A DNA stretch of 64,000 nucleotides from Pedobacter punctiformis (GTDB lineage: Bacteria; Bacteroidota; Bacteroidia; Sphingobacteriales; Sphingobacteriaceae), in contig NZ_JAPWGM010000004.1 of assembly GCF_027213715.1 (NCBI RefSeq), positions 1 through 64,000 of the forward strand, in the 5' to 3' direction. Below, one piece after another: positions 54,341 to 62,384 of the stretch. Position 1 is the stretch's first letter, and the number at the start of each line of letters is the position of its first letter. A program made the translations under genes and the position numbers. Below the pieces are notes generated by a model. That model did not search any database and was not told the DNA's origin. It saw only the letters and a list, made by a program, of their open reading frames with translations.

Positions 54341-54832
54341 ATGAATACTGAAAAAGCCATTTTGGCGGGCGGTTGCTTTTGGGGTGTTGAAGAGTTATTT
54401 CGTCATTATCCGGGTGTAATCTCTACCGTAGTGGGTTATACAGGCGGAGATGTACCTAATGCAACTTACCGCAACCATGGTACACATGCTGAAGCTATTG
54501 AAATTACATTCGATCCTGCGCAATTATCTTACCGTAAACTACTCGAATATTTTTTCATGATTCATAACCCAAGTACCCGAAACAGACAAGGAAATGATGT
54601 AGGTACCTCATACCGTTCGGCCATTTTCTTTACCGACGAAGTGCAACAGGAAACGGCAAATACTTTAATTGCTGAAATGGAAGCTTCGGGCAAGTGGCCG
54701 GGTCAAATTGTAACAGAAGTGGTTGCCGCAACTGATTTTTGGAATGCCGAAGAAGAACATCAGGACTATTTGCAAAAGAACCCTTACGGATATACCTGCC
54801 ATTTTGAAAGACCGGAGTGGAAATTAAGCTAA
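54341..54832 (+). CDS. msrA: Peptide methionine-S-sulfoxide reductase MsrA
   Basis: A 163-residue enzyme that repairs S-methionine sulfoxide in proteins. The catalytic Cys is in [11 protein letters not shown] at residues 11-21, followed by [12 protein letters not shown] near 27, [12 protein letters not shown] near 46 and [13 protein letters not shown] [16 protein letters not shown] near 137. Short stand-alone form; no MsrB is fused. The leader AGGAAACACAT before the ATG is mildly Shine-Dalgarno-like. The chromate module follows after 46 bases, a redox-stress context. Confidence 0.95.
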   Translation: MNTEKAILAGGCFWGVEELFRHYPGVISTVVGYTGGDVPNATYRNHGTHAEAIEITFDPAQLSYRKLLEYFFMIHNPSTRNRQGNDVGTSYRSAIFFTDEVQQETANTLIAEMEASGKWPGQIVTEVVAATDFWNAEEEHQDYLQKNPYGYTCHFERPEWKLS

Positions 54833-54878
54833 TTAATAGTACAAGCCGTAAATTTTACCCGGATAATTGCGATAACAC

Positions 54879-55748
54879 ATGAAATGGATAACCAGAGAAC
54901 GACCAAAAATAGACAGAATAGCCTGCCCCTGGTTAATTAAGAAATTTGTAGATGATCAGGCCGAATTTATTTATGTTCCATTTAACGAAGTTATTAATAA
55001 GGCAAAAGAACTGGATGCCATTCCTTTTGATATTCCGGATGTAGAGTTTACCCATTATAATGAACAAAGTACTTTCGATTATATCGTAAAAAAGTACAAT
55101 ATAAAAGATCCCGCTGTTTTAGTAATGGCTGGAATTGTTCGCGGAGCAGATACCGACCGACATAATATTGCAAAAGAATCTGCAGGTTTGTGGGCAATTT
55201 CTGCTGGCCTTGCGTTTAATATTAAAAATGACTATAAGCTACTGGAAACAGGTTTACTCATTTATGATGCTTTGTACAGTTGGGCTACTCATTTATATAC
55301 AGAAAGACACTTGCAGAATAGTCCTTTTGAAAACTTATTGTACGAAGCTTATGATAAATTTTTAAAGACAAAAAAAGCAGATAAAAAGAAAATACCAAAC
55401 TGGGTTAAAGAGTTAAAAGAAATTATTCAGGATCAGGTAGATACCCAACTTGCCTTTGATATGAAAAAAATTTCGAATGATTTAGAGCTTAATCCTTCCT
55501 ATTTGTCGAGAGAGTTTTCGAAATATTTTGATGATCTTAATTTTGGCGATTATATTAGAAAAATACGTATTGAAAAAGCAATAACCTTAATTCAAAGTTC
55601 GAACTACTCTTTAACCAAAATCGCTTACCTCACCGGTTTTTCTGATCAGAGCCATTTTACAAGAATATTTAAACTTCATACAGGTAAAAATCCATCCGTT
55701 TATCGGAAAAACCTTATAAAAAGTAAACCAGATACAAAAGGTAATTAA
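54879..55748 (+). CDS. ChrB-domain protein fused to AraC-type DNA-binding domain
   Basis: A 289-residue fusion. Residues about 1-135 match the chromate-resistance ChrB domain (KWITRERPKIDRIACPWLIKKF at the start, here KWITRERPKIDRIACPW, then FDIPDVEFTHYNEQSTFDYI near 50 and GIVRGADTD near 86). Residues about 175-285 form an AraC/XylS double helix-turn-helix (KKISNDLELNPSYLSREFSK near 198; YSLTKIAYLTGFSDQSHFTR near 247; HTGKNPSVYRKN). Classic ChrB controls chrA by its own means; here an AraC domain would read the DNA, making it a likely chromate or metal sensor-regulator. chrA and a small outer-membrane-like gene follow on the same strand. Conserved domain calls are by eye. Confidence 0.85.
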   Translation: MKWITRERPKIDRIACPWLIKKFVDDQAEFIYVPFNEVINKAKELDAIPFDIPDVEFTHYNEQSTFDYIVKKYNIKDPAVLVMAGIVRGADTDRHNIAKESAGLWAISAGLAFNIKNDYKLLETGLLIYDALYSWATHLYTERHLQNSPFENLLYEAYDKFLKTKKADKKKIPNWVKELKEIIQDQVDTQLAFDMKKISNDLELNPSYLSREFSKYFDDLNFGDYIRKIRIEKAITLIQSSNYSLTKIAYLTGFSDQSHFTRIFKLHTGKNPSVYRKNLIKSKPDTKGN

Positions 55749-55751
55749 CCT

Positions 55752-55784
55752 GCTATTTCTTTTGTTTAGCCAATAATAGCTTTG
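55752..55784 (+). promoter_or_regulatory. -7 box and overlapping inverted repeat before the OMP-chrA pair
   Basis: TAGCTTTG at 55777-55784 (TAnnTTTG) gives the OMP-chrA pair its own promoter. GCTATT (55752-55757) and AATAGC (55775-55780) form an inverted repeat, the right arm overlapping the box. This could be an operator. Confidence 0.5.
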
Positions 55785-55807
55785 CTTGTATTAGATGCAA
55801 ACATATC

Positions 55808-56308
55808 ATGGCGCAACTTCGGTTCATTTTTCTTATTTTTTTTATCTCAATCAGTTTATCATCGTTTTCACAAACGATTTATCCTAAAGTTAATGGTTAT
55901 GTAGGCATCGTACATCCAATTGTTAGCTTCAGTAAAGATGAAACTATAACCAATTTTAAAAACTATTATCAAGTTGGTTTTCCAACAGGTATTAACATTT
56001 GGAAAAGCCAGAAGATTGGATTTTCCCTTGAAGTTGTTCCTTTTATAAAAGCAGAAAACGGAAGCAGTAAAATGAATAATTTCCTGTTTCATCCGGGCGT
56101 ATTGGTATCATTAGGCAATGGCTATACATTTGTAGGTAGACTTGCATTTGAAACAGCCGGACGATATGGCGTCACTCCGGTATTTAACAAAACAATTAAA
56201 AAGAACACCAGCAGCAGCTATTATGTTGCTATTCCATTACCAGTGAGGTTTGGCAATGATAAGCCAGCAACATTTGGATTGGCATTTCAGCTTGGTTTTG
56301 CTTTCTAA
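55808..56308 (+). CDS. Small secreted, outer-membrane-like protein
   Basis: A 166-residue protein with a signal peptide (about 1-22, ending SSFSQ) and a beta-rich body (VNGYVGIVHPIVSFSKDETI; IGFSLEVVPFIKAENGSSKM; LGNGYTFVGRLAFETAGRYG) that ends in Phe (GLAFQLGFAF), as an outer-membrane protein would. Length suits a small 8-stranded barrel. No family recognised. It sits between the ChrB-AraC regulator and chrA, 12 bases before chrA, so it belongs to the chromate module. Confidence 0.72.
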   Translation: MAQLRFIFLIFFISISLSSFSQTIYPKVNGYVGIVHPIVSFSKDETITNFKNYYQVGFPTGINIWKSQKIGFSLEVVPFIKAENGSSKMNNFLFHPGVLVSLGNGYTFVGRLAFETAGRYGVTPVFNKTIKKNTSSSYYVAIPLPVRFGNDKPATFGLAFQLGFAF

Positions 56309-56320
56309 AACCAATTTGAT

Positions 56321-57490
56321 ATGGATGAAAAACCTGCATATACACTTAAACAACTTATTTTTTATTTTCTAAAATTAGGTTCAACGGGTTTTGGTGGTCC
56401 TGTAGCATTAGTAGGTTATATGTATAAAGATTTAGTCGAAAATCGAAAATGGATTTCAGATGATGAGTATAAGCAGGGGCTGGCATTGGCCCAATTAGTT
56501 CCGGGGCCTTTAGCTGCTCAACTGGGCATTTATTTGGGCTTTGTTCACTATCGTGTTTTAGGTGCAACCTTAGTGGGTATTGCTTTCGTTATTCCTTCTT
56601 TTATTATGGTTGTATTGCTGGGGATGGCATATAAACTTTATGGCGGGCTTGCCTGGATACAGGCCGTTTTTTATGGAGTAGGCGCTGCTGTAATGGGTAT
56701 TATTGCAAATAGTTCTTATAAGCTAACTACAAAATCAATAGGTAAATTTAACCTCGAATCTTTTAAACAAAATTGGTTACTGTGGTTGTTCTTCGGCACT
56801 GCGGCGGCAATAACTTTTTGGACTCAACAAGAAAATATTTTACTCTTTATTGCCACAGGCCTTCTGTATATGTTTGTTAAAGTACCACCGAAATGGTTAT
56901 CTAGTAAAACAAGCAGCATCTTCATCTTGCTTAAAATTGCTTTTTTGACTGATGAAAATTCTACACTTACCAAAATTGCACTCTTTTTTGCAAAGGCAGG
57001 AGCATTTGTTTTTGGTAGTGGTTTGGCAATTGTCCCATTTTTACATGGTGGGTTAGTAACCGAAAATCATTGGCTAACAGAACAACAATTTGTAGATGCA
57101 GTTGCTGTAGCAATGATTACACCAGGCCCGGTAGTTATTACAGTTGGCTTTATTGGTTATTTGATCGCAGGTTTCCAGGGTGCTTCTGTTGCTGCGCTGG
57201 CTACCTTTTTACCCTGTTATTTATTTACGGTTATTCTGGCGCCATTCTTTAATAAAATAGTTAAAAATAAATCTATAAAGGCTTTTGTAGATGGTATAAC
57301 CGCAACTGTTGTTGGAGCTTTGGTCGGTGCAGTTATTGTTATAGCCAGCAGAAGTATATTAGATTTTCCAATGGCCCTAATCGCAATTATTACAATATTG
57401 GCCCTGCTGTATATTAAGAAAATTCAGGAACCTTATGTTATTATGGTTGCAGCAATTTTAGGGGTTTTTATAAAACTTATATTGTATTAA
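56321..57490 (+). CDS. chrA: Chromate transporter ChrA
   Basis: A 389-residue inner-membrane protein of the CHR family that exports chromate. Two homologous halves: N-terminal half with STGFGGPVALVGYM near 20 and LAQLVPGPLAAQLGIYLG near 55, and C-terminal half with GAFVFGSGLAIVPFLHGG near 222 and AMITPGPVVITVGFIGY near 260. About ten to twelve membrane helices, the length of a two-domain CHR protein. It overlaps the convergent methyltransferase gene by 4 bases. Confidence 0.93.
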   Translation: MDEKPAYTLKQLIFYFLKLGSTGFGGPVALVGYMYKDLVENRKWISDDEYKQGLALAQLVPGPLAAQLGIYLGFVHYRVLGATLVGIAFVIPSFIMVVLLGMAYKLYGGLAWIQAVFYGVGAAVMGIIANSSYKLTTKSIGKFNLESFKQNWLLWLFFGTAAAITFWTQQENILLFIATGLLYMFVKVPPKWLSSKTSSIFILLKIAFLTDENSTLTKIALFFAKAGAFVFGSGLAIVPFLHGGLVTENHWLTEQQFVDAVAVAMITPGPVVITVGFIGYLIAGFQGASVAALATFLPCYLFTVILAPFFNKIVKNKSIKAFVDGITATVVGALVGAVIVIASRSILDFPMALIAIITILALLYIKKIQEPYVIMVAAILGVFIKLILY

Positions 57491-58347
57491 ATTGCTCTAA
57501 GCGCCCAGGTTTCTCTGATTTTTCCAATTGTACCGGCCTGTTTAACTAAACTGTTCATCAATTCACGGCTTACATATTTAACCGATGACAGCTGATGCCA
57601 AACCGAAGTAGCTTTAGTAACCAGTTTAAACCCATGCGTCTTAAAAAAAGCTTCAGCCTGCTCAAAACTCTCAAACTTATTGTCTTCTACATGGTGTGCA
57701 TCTAAAAACTGACCAAAAGCGTCTGATTTAGCCGCCTGCCCCAAATCTTTTTTTATGTAAATATCAGCTGTAATCCAATAACCGCCCCGCTGCTTTAATG
57801 CCCGGTGTATAGTTTGGCAAAGCGAAGCTTTTTCTTCGGGATTTAAATACATGAGCAAACCCTCGTTAATAATACTCAGTTTACCCGCAGGCATTTGATT
57901 AACCACTTCATTAAAGGCACTTTCATCCATTGCATTAAGAATTTTGGTTTGCAGCTTACCCTTTAAATGCAATTGTTCCTGACGGATCAGTTGTTCAGTT
58001 AAATCCCGCTTAATTTGAATCACTTCTGCTAAATCCGTATCGAGGTAAAAAACATTTGGATGGTTAAGCGCCATGTTCAAACCTCTGAAAGAGAAACCCG
58101 AAGAGATTTCGAGTACGTTTAAGCTGCCTGAAGCAAAAAGTAAACTATCTAAAGATAAATACCGGCTCTCAAAATGCAGCAACCGTTTTAAAAAGAGATC
58201 ATCATGTTGATCACCCGCCAGCTGATCAACTACATCGTTACCCAAAATTAGCCTGGCTGCATCCGCTATAAAGGGAATAGTAGTTAAGCTTTTGGTAAGC
58301 AATAAAGCTTTAGCCGATGGACTGATGGAACTGTAATCGCGGTTCAT
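57487..58347 (-). CDS. LCMT-type class I SAM methyltransferase
   Basis: A 286-residue SAM-dependent methyltransferase of the leucine carboxyl methyltransferase family. N-terminal SISPSAKALLLTKSLTTIPF near 6-25, SAM site VLEISSGFSFRGLNMAL near 104, acidic end YLDTDLAEVIQIKRDL near 128, and INEGLLMYLNPEEKASL near 178. Substrate unknown. Own -7 box (58368-58375) 20 bases upstream. The 3' end overlaps chrA. Confidence 0.85.
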   Translation of the reverse strand: MNRDYSSISPSAKALLLTKSLTTIPFIADAARLILGNDVVDQLAGDQHDDLFLKRLLHFESRYLSLDSLLFASGSLNVLEISSGFSFRGLNMALNHPNVFYLDTDLAEVIQIKRDLTEQLIRQEQLHLKGKLQTKILNAMDESAFNEVVNQMPAGKLSIINEGLLMYLNPEEKASLCQTIHRALKQRGGYWITADIYIKKDLGQAAKSDAFGQFLDAHHVEDNKFESFEQAEAFFKTHGFKLVTKATSVWHQLSSVKYVSRELMNSLVKQAGTIGKIRETWALRAI

Positions 58348-58367
58348 TTTGGATTGAAAATGTGAAT

Positions 58368-58375
58368 CAAAAATA
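58368..58375 (-). promoter_or_regulatory. -7 promoter box of the LCMT-type gene
   Basis: Minus strand TATTTTTG (TAnnTTTG), 20 bases before the ATG at 58347. Confidence 0.6.
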
Positions 58376-58480
58376 GCATAAAATTATAACTATATCTTTA
58401 AAGCACTGTTTCAATATTTATGCTCATTACAGCTGTTAATATCTGAATTACAAAATCAATAAAACGTTTAAATTAAATAA

Positions 58481-59710
58481 TTATGGATATAGGAGATACT
58501 TTGCCCGTATAGCCTTAAACTTCTGCAATCCAGGTTCCCAGCTTTTTCTGATGTCTGCTTCCGATACGCCTGCTATAATCTGTTTTCTTAATTGATCGGT
58601 ACCAATACGTAAATCAAAAGCTGATATATCCTGGTTCTCTCTTCCTGGAGCAAAGAAATTAGCCTTATCCGGGTAAGCATTATATAATTCAATTAACCAC
58701 GATAAATCAATTTGGCGGTTTTTCCGAAGCTTGTTAATATCATAATTGCGAAAATCGAGGCCATAACAAACAGCGTCTTTGTGTCGTGGACTCTCGCTCA
58801 TTCCGGGAATACTTACCGGTTGGTACGAAAACGAATACTTGCCTTTTAATGCGGGCGCTCCCAAAATAGTAAACGGCATATAAGTTCCCCGGCCTTCATT
58901 AATAGCAGTTCCTTCAAACATGCATAAACTTGGAAAAAGCATAACAGCTTGTTGTGTATTTAAGTTTGGTGAGGGGTGTATCGGTAATACATAAGGCATC
59001 TCGTGATTATAGTTGGCAACCTTTATAATATTTATTTTGCATTGTTTTTTCAGGTAGCCTTCGCCATTAAGGTATTGTGCAAATTCACCAATAGTCATAC
59101 CATGTGTCATCGGGATATAATGGATCCCTATGGCAGATTTGAATTTATCATCAGTCATTACCGGCCCATCTATTACATATGCATTAGGATTAGGCCGGTC
59201 AAGAATTAGCAGTTCTTTGTTGTTCTCTGCACAGGCTTCCATTACATATTCAAGCGTATTAATATTAGTATAGTAACGGCAGCCCACATCCTGAATATCA
59301 AAAACCATAAGATCAATATCGGTCATCTGGTCTTTTTTTGGTTTTTCGTTTTTGCCATATAAAGAGATTATTGGAATACCGGTTTTAGCATCTATTTCAT
59401 TACCCACTACAGCTCCATTACTGGCATTGCCTCTAAAGCCATGCTCAGGTCCAAACACTTTTACAATTTTGATCCCAAGGCTTACTAAACTGTCTACACT
59501 GCTTTTTTTGCCGATTATGGAACTCTGATTTGCAACCAGACCAATTCGTTTTCCTTTTAGATATGGTAAGTATTTTTCAGTCTGGTCGGCACCTGTAATA
59601 ATTCCCCGCTTACCGGATGTACTTTGATTTGATGATGCAATTTGTGCAATGCACGTAATGTTGCTGATTACCAGAAGCGTTAAAAAAAGTATAGAAATAA
59701 ATCTCATCAT
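58481..59710 (-). CDS. namZ: NamZ-type exo-beta-N-acetylmuramidase (DUF1343)
   Basis: A 409-residue exported enzyme of the DUF1343 family, whose characterised members remove MurNAc from the non-reducing end of peptidoglycan fragments. Signal peptide about 1-22. Family segments: RIGLVANQSSIIGKKSSVDS near 55, VFGPEHGFRGNASNGAVVGN near 86, FDIQDVGCRYYTNINTLEYV near 135, RPNPNAYVIDGPVM near 168 and GRGTYMPFTILGAP near 273. With the GH20 hexosaminidase at 24.4-26 kb it could recycle muropeptide sugars. Confidence 0.9.
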   Translation of the reverse strand: MMRFISILFLTLLVISNITCIAQIASSNQSTSGKRGIITGADQTEKYLPYLKGKRIGLVANQSSIIGKKSSVDSLVSLGIKIVKVFGPEHGFRGNASNGAVVGNEIDAKTGIPIISLYGKNEKPKKDQMTDIDLMVFDIQDVGCRYYTNINTLEYVMEACAENNKELLILDRPNPNAYVIDGPVMTDDKFKSAIGIHYIPMTHGMTIGEFAQYLNGEGYLKKQCKINIIKVANYNHEMPYVLPIHPSPNLNTQQAVMLFPSLCMFEGTAINEGRGTYMPFTILGAPALKGKYSFSYQPVSIPGMSESPRHKDAVCYGLDFRNYDINKLRKNRQIDLSWLIELYNAYPDKANFFAPGRENQDISAFDLRIGTDQLRKQIIAGVSEADIRKSWEPGLQKFKAIRAKYLLYP

Positions 59711-59995
59711 TTTTAAAAGGTTTATAATTTCTTTATGACCATTAGTATTTGCATGATGTATCTATAAGCCACAAGGACTAAATTAGTAAATTTGGCTAAA
59801 GTATCATATATATGCCGTAGGTTATATACTAAATTATGAAGGTAGGCGGAGGCTTGTATGCGGTAGTGTTATTTTAAGTTTATCACTTGCAAGATGAGGA
59901 ATGTACCTGATTCCTTTATTGTAGCTGTTTACGATGCGGTTTATAGTTAATGTAGTTGGTGTTTTTGTTACTACCAGCTATATTTTAGCCCTGTA

Positions 59996-60868
59996 TTACT
60001 CAAGTTTTTCTTTCATGCCCAAAATACCCAACAATCCACCTGTATGGATGGCCAGTATTTTATCTTCTTTTTTGATTATCCCTTTTTGTTCCAGATCAAC
60101 AATCGAATAAAACATTTTTGCTGTGTAAACCGGATCAATTAACAAACCAGTTTTCGCTATGAAAGTTTTCATAAAGCCAGTCAGCTCTGGTGTTGTTTTG
60201 GCGTAACCACCAAAATGGTAGTCGGTATGCAGAATGAGGTGCTCAGATATAGAGACATATTTTGCAATTTCATCCTTAATAAAAAGTCCTCCTTTTAAAA
60301 CAGGAATCATATGCAGTTTAGTTTCCAGGTTATTTTGTTGTATGCCTTTTAATAAACCTGCTGCTGTAGTACCCGTACCGACAGCACAAAAAATGTGATC
60401 GTAAGCTAGCGGTAATTCATTAATAATTTCTGCACAGCCGGAGATAGCTTCAGCAGATGCCCCGCCTTCATCAATGAAGTAAGCGGCCTTATCATTACCA
60501 AAATGTGTTTTATACAGTTCAATTTTGTTTTTATAACTTTCCCGGTCTGTAAAAATCAGCTTCATTCCATACAAAGTACAAAGCATCAGTATTTCATTTT
60601 TAACAGCTTCACCCCGCACAAAGGCAGTCGATTTTAAATTCAGTCTTGCTGCTGCGGCAGCTGTAGCCAATAAATGATTGGAATAAGCGCCTCCAAAAGT
60701 TACAATATGAGATTTTTGTTCAGTCTGGAGTTTTTGAATGGCGTACTTCAACTTTCTCCACTTATTGCCCGAAATATAAGGATCAATTAAGTCATCCCTT
60801 TTTACAAAAAGATTGTTAAAAAGAGCAAACTCTAATTTATGTACAGGACTGTATATTTTTTCAAACAC
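59996..60868 (-). CDS. ACC deaminase / D-cysteine desulfhydrase family PLP enzyme
   Basis: A 290-residue PLP enzyme of the tryptophan-synthase-beta fold. The PLP lysine is in ISGNKWRKLKYAI near 33-45, then VTFGGAYSNHLLATAAAAA near 56-74 with the phosphate-binding and substrate-binding residues, and GTGTTAAGLLKG near 163. The family includes ACC deaminase, D-cysteine desulfhydrase and related enzymes; residues seen do not fix the substrate. The start is a GTG (60868) with a Met at codon 1. A strong terminator lies just upstream. Confidence 0.85.
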   Translation of the reverse strand: MFEKIYSPVHKLEFALFNNLFVKRDDLIDPYISGNKWRKLKYAIQKLQTEQKSHIVTFGGAYSNHLLATAAAAARLNLKSTAFVRGEAVKNEILMLCTLYGMKLIFTDRESYKNKIELYKTHFGNDKAAYFIDEGGASAEAISGCAEIINELPLAYDHIFCAVGTGTTAAGLLKGIQQNNLETKLHMIPVLKGGLFIKDEIAKYVSISEHLILHTDYHFGGYAKTTPELTGFMKTFIAKTGLLIDPVYTAKMFYSIVDLEQKGIIKKEDKILAIHTGGLLGILGMKEKLE

Positions 60869-60879
60869 GTGTAAAAATA

Positions 60880-60908
60880 AAAAACACCTGCAAATTGCAA
60901 GTGTTTTT
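60880..60908 (-). terminator. Terminator of the 25-residue small gene
   Basis: AAAAACACCTGCAA / TTGCAAGTGTTTTT, a near-perfect palindrome with A and T runs on both sides. It follows the small open reading frame at 60928-61005 by about 20 bases and can work in both directions. Confidence 0.88.
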
Positions 60909-60927
60909 ATAATTTTTTAGGGAATTA

Positions 60928-61005
60928 TTACTTGAAATAAATCTTTCTTACCAGATAAGGAAAGAAATTAAGCACGATTTTAACGTTTTGAGTAAAATTT
61001 TTCAT
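60928..61005 (-). CDS. Putative 25-residue small basic protein
   Basis: ATG at 61005, TAA at 60928-60930. The peptide begins MKNFTQNVKIVLNFF and ends with a basic RKIYFK tail: a short, hydrophobic and positively charged chain (6 Lys/Arg, no acidic residues) likely to sit on or in the membrane. It is followed directly by a strong terminator and sits alone in an otherwise gene-free 480-base gap. No homologue can be checked here. It could instead be an untranslated RNA ending at this terminator. Confidence 0.55.
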   Translation of the reverse strand: MKNFTQNVKIVLNFFPYLVRKIYFK

Positions 61006-61340
61006 ATCCGTTATTATTAGGTATTCACGATACACAAATAACAAGCCAAATATTTATAATGTATTGATCTGGATTAAACTTAACACAAAATTAATATTAA
61101 ACCAGTTTTTCGATGATTAGATTGGAGGATGTAAGGTATCACTATATCTAAAAATAGTATTATGTATTGTCTAATTGTATACAAAATAGAACGATCACTA
61201 TATCAATTGGATACAATTTTATAGATGATAACCTGTCTAATTAATTCCTCAAATTTCGCCATGCATATTGAATGAAGTATTCAGGTTAAAATTGTTTTCC
61301 AATTCTAAATCATTTAAAAAAAATCTTAGCCTTAAAAGTT
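61006..61340. other. AT-rich divergent spacer with a pair of TTGNATACAA sites
   Basis: No protein-like open reading frame. Holds TTGTATACAA (61175-61184), a perfect 10-bp palindrome, and TTGGATACAA (61207-61216) 32 bases on, which is close to three helical turns. Both lie between the small gene and rluD, so they could be regulator binding sites. Confidence 0.45.
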
Positions 61341-61348
61341 TATTTTTG
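61341..61348 (+). promoter_or_regulatory. -7 promoter box of rluD
   Basis: TATTTTTG (TAnnTTTG), only 4 bases before the ATG at 61353; predicts a leaderless mRNA. Confidence 0.6.
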
Positions 61349-61352
61349 CAGG

Positions 61353-62381
61353 ATGGAAAATGAGGTAGAGCTTCAGGAATCAGAAGAACAGGATTTATAT
61401 GAGCACTTAAGGGTAATTGTTGACAAGGGGCAATCCTTGTTAAGAATTGATAAGTTTTTAATGCACCGGGTAGAAAATGCTTCCCGAAACCGTATTCAAA
61501 ACGCGATTGAAGCCGGGAATGTATTGGTTAACGAAAAACCAATTAAGGCAAGCTATAAAGTAAAACCTGCTGATGAGATTTCGATTGTTTTACCACATCC
61601 ACCACGCGATACTGAGGTTTACCCCGAAGATTTACCTTTAGATATTGTTTACGAAGACAGTGATTTGCTGGTTGTTAATAAAGCCGCAGGCATGGTTGTA
61701 CACCCTGGTTTTAATAATTATACAGGAACCCTGGTTAATGCTTTGGCATTTCATTTTGAGCAATTACCACAATTGCCGGGCAACGATGGCAGGCCAGGTT
61801 TGGTACACAGGATTGATAAAGACACCTCGGGTTTATTGTTGATTAGTAAAAATGAAAGATCAATTACTCATTTGGCCAAACAATTTTTTGACCACAGTAT
61901 TACCAGAAAATACATCGCTCTGGTATGGGGCGATATTGAAAATGATGGTACTGTAACCGGTTATATCGGCAGAAGTGTGAAAGACCGTCGTGTAATGGAT
62001 ATTTACGATGATGAAGAAAAAGGAAAATGGTCGGTAACACATTACACTGTTTTAGAGCGCTTAGGCTATGTAACTTTGATTAGCTGCCAGCTTGAAACCG
62101 GACGTACACATCAAATCCGGGCACATATGCAGCACATTGGGCATCCTTTATTTAACGATGCAACCTATGGCGGAGATAAGATTTTAAAAGGAACAACGTT
62201 TAACAAATACAAACAATTTGTTGAAAACTGCTTTCAGTTATTGCCAAGACAAGCGTTACATGCACAGTCACTGGGTTTTATTCATCCCACAACAAAAGAA
62301 TATATGTTTTTTGAATCGGCTTTACCCGAAGATTTTAAAGCAGCATTAAATAAATGGAAAAATTATACCGCTACCTCATAA
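61353..62381 (+). CDS. rluD: 23S rRNA pseudouridine synthase RluD family
   Basis: A 342-residue enzyme that isomerises uridines in helix 69 of 23S rRNA. An N-terminal S4 RNA-binding domain (SLLRIDKFLMHRVENASRNR near 28-47, then AIEAGNVLVN) precedes the catalytic RluA-type domain with the active-site Asp in HRIDKDTSGLLLISKN near 152, LETGRTHQIRAHMQHIGHPL near 246 and ARQ-like RQALHAQSLGF near 300. Length is normal for RluD. It is followed 3 bases later by a class IV aminotransferase-fold gene. Confidence 0.93.
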   Translation: MENEVELQESEEQDLYEHLRVIVDKGQSLLRIDKFLMHRVENASRNRIQNAIEAGNVLVNEKPIKASYKVKPADEISIVLPHPPRDTEVYPEDLPLDIVYEDSDLLVVNKAAGMVVHPGFNNYTGTLVNALAFHFEQLPQLPGNDGRPGLVHRIDKDTSGLLLISKNERSITHLAKQFFDHSITRKYIALVWGDIENDGTVTGYIGRSVKDRRVMDIYDDEEKGKWSVTHYTVLERLGYVTLISCQLETGRTHQIRAHMQHIGHPLFNDATYGGDKILKGTTFNKYKQFVENCFQLLPRQALHAQSLGFIHPTTKEYMFFESALPEDFKAALNKWKNYTATS

Positions 62382-62384
62382 AAT

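Noticed and set aside
59820..59960. Tiny plus-strand frames in the spacer before the ACC-deaminase-like gene
   Set aside because: Only 13 and 18 codons; no conservation evidence, terminator or leader; a TAAATTTG box upstream is probably chance.
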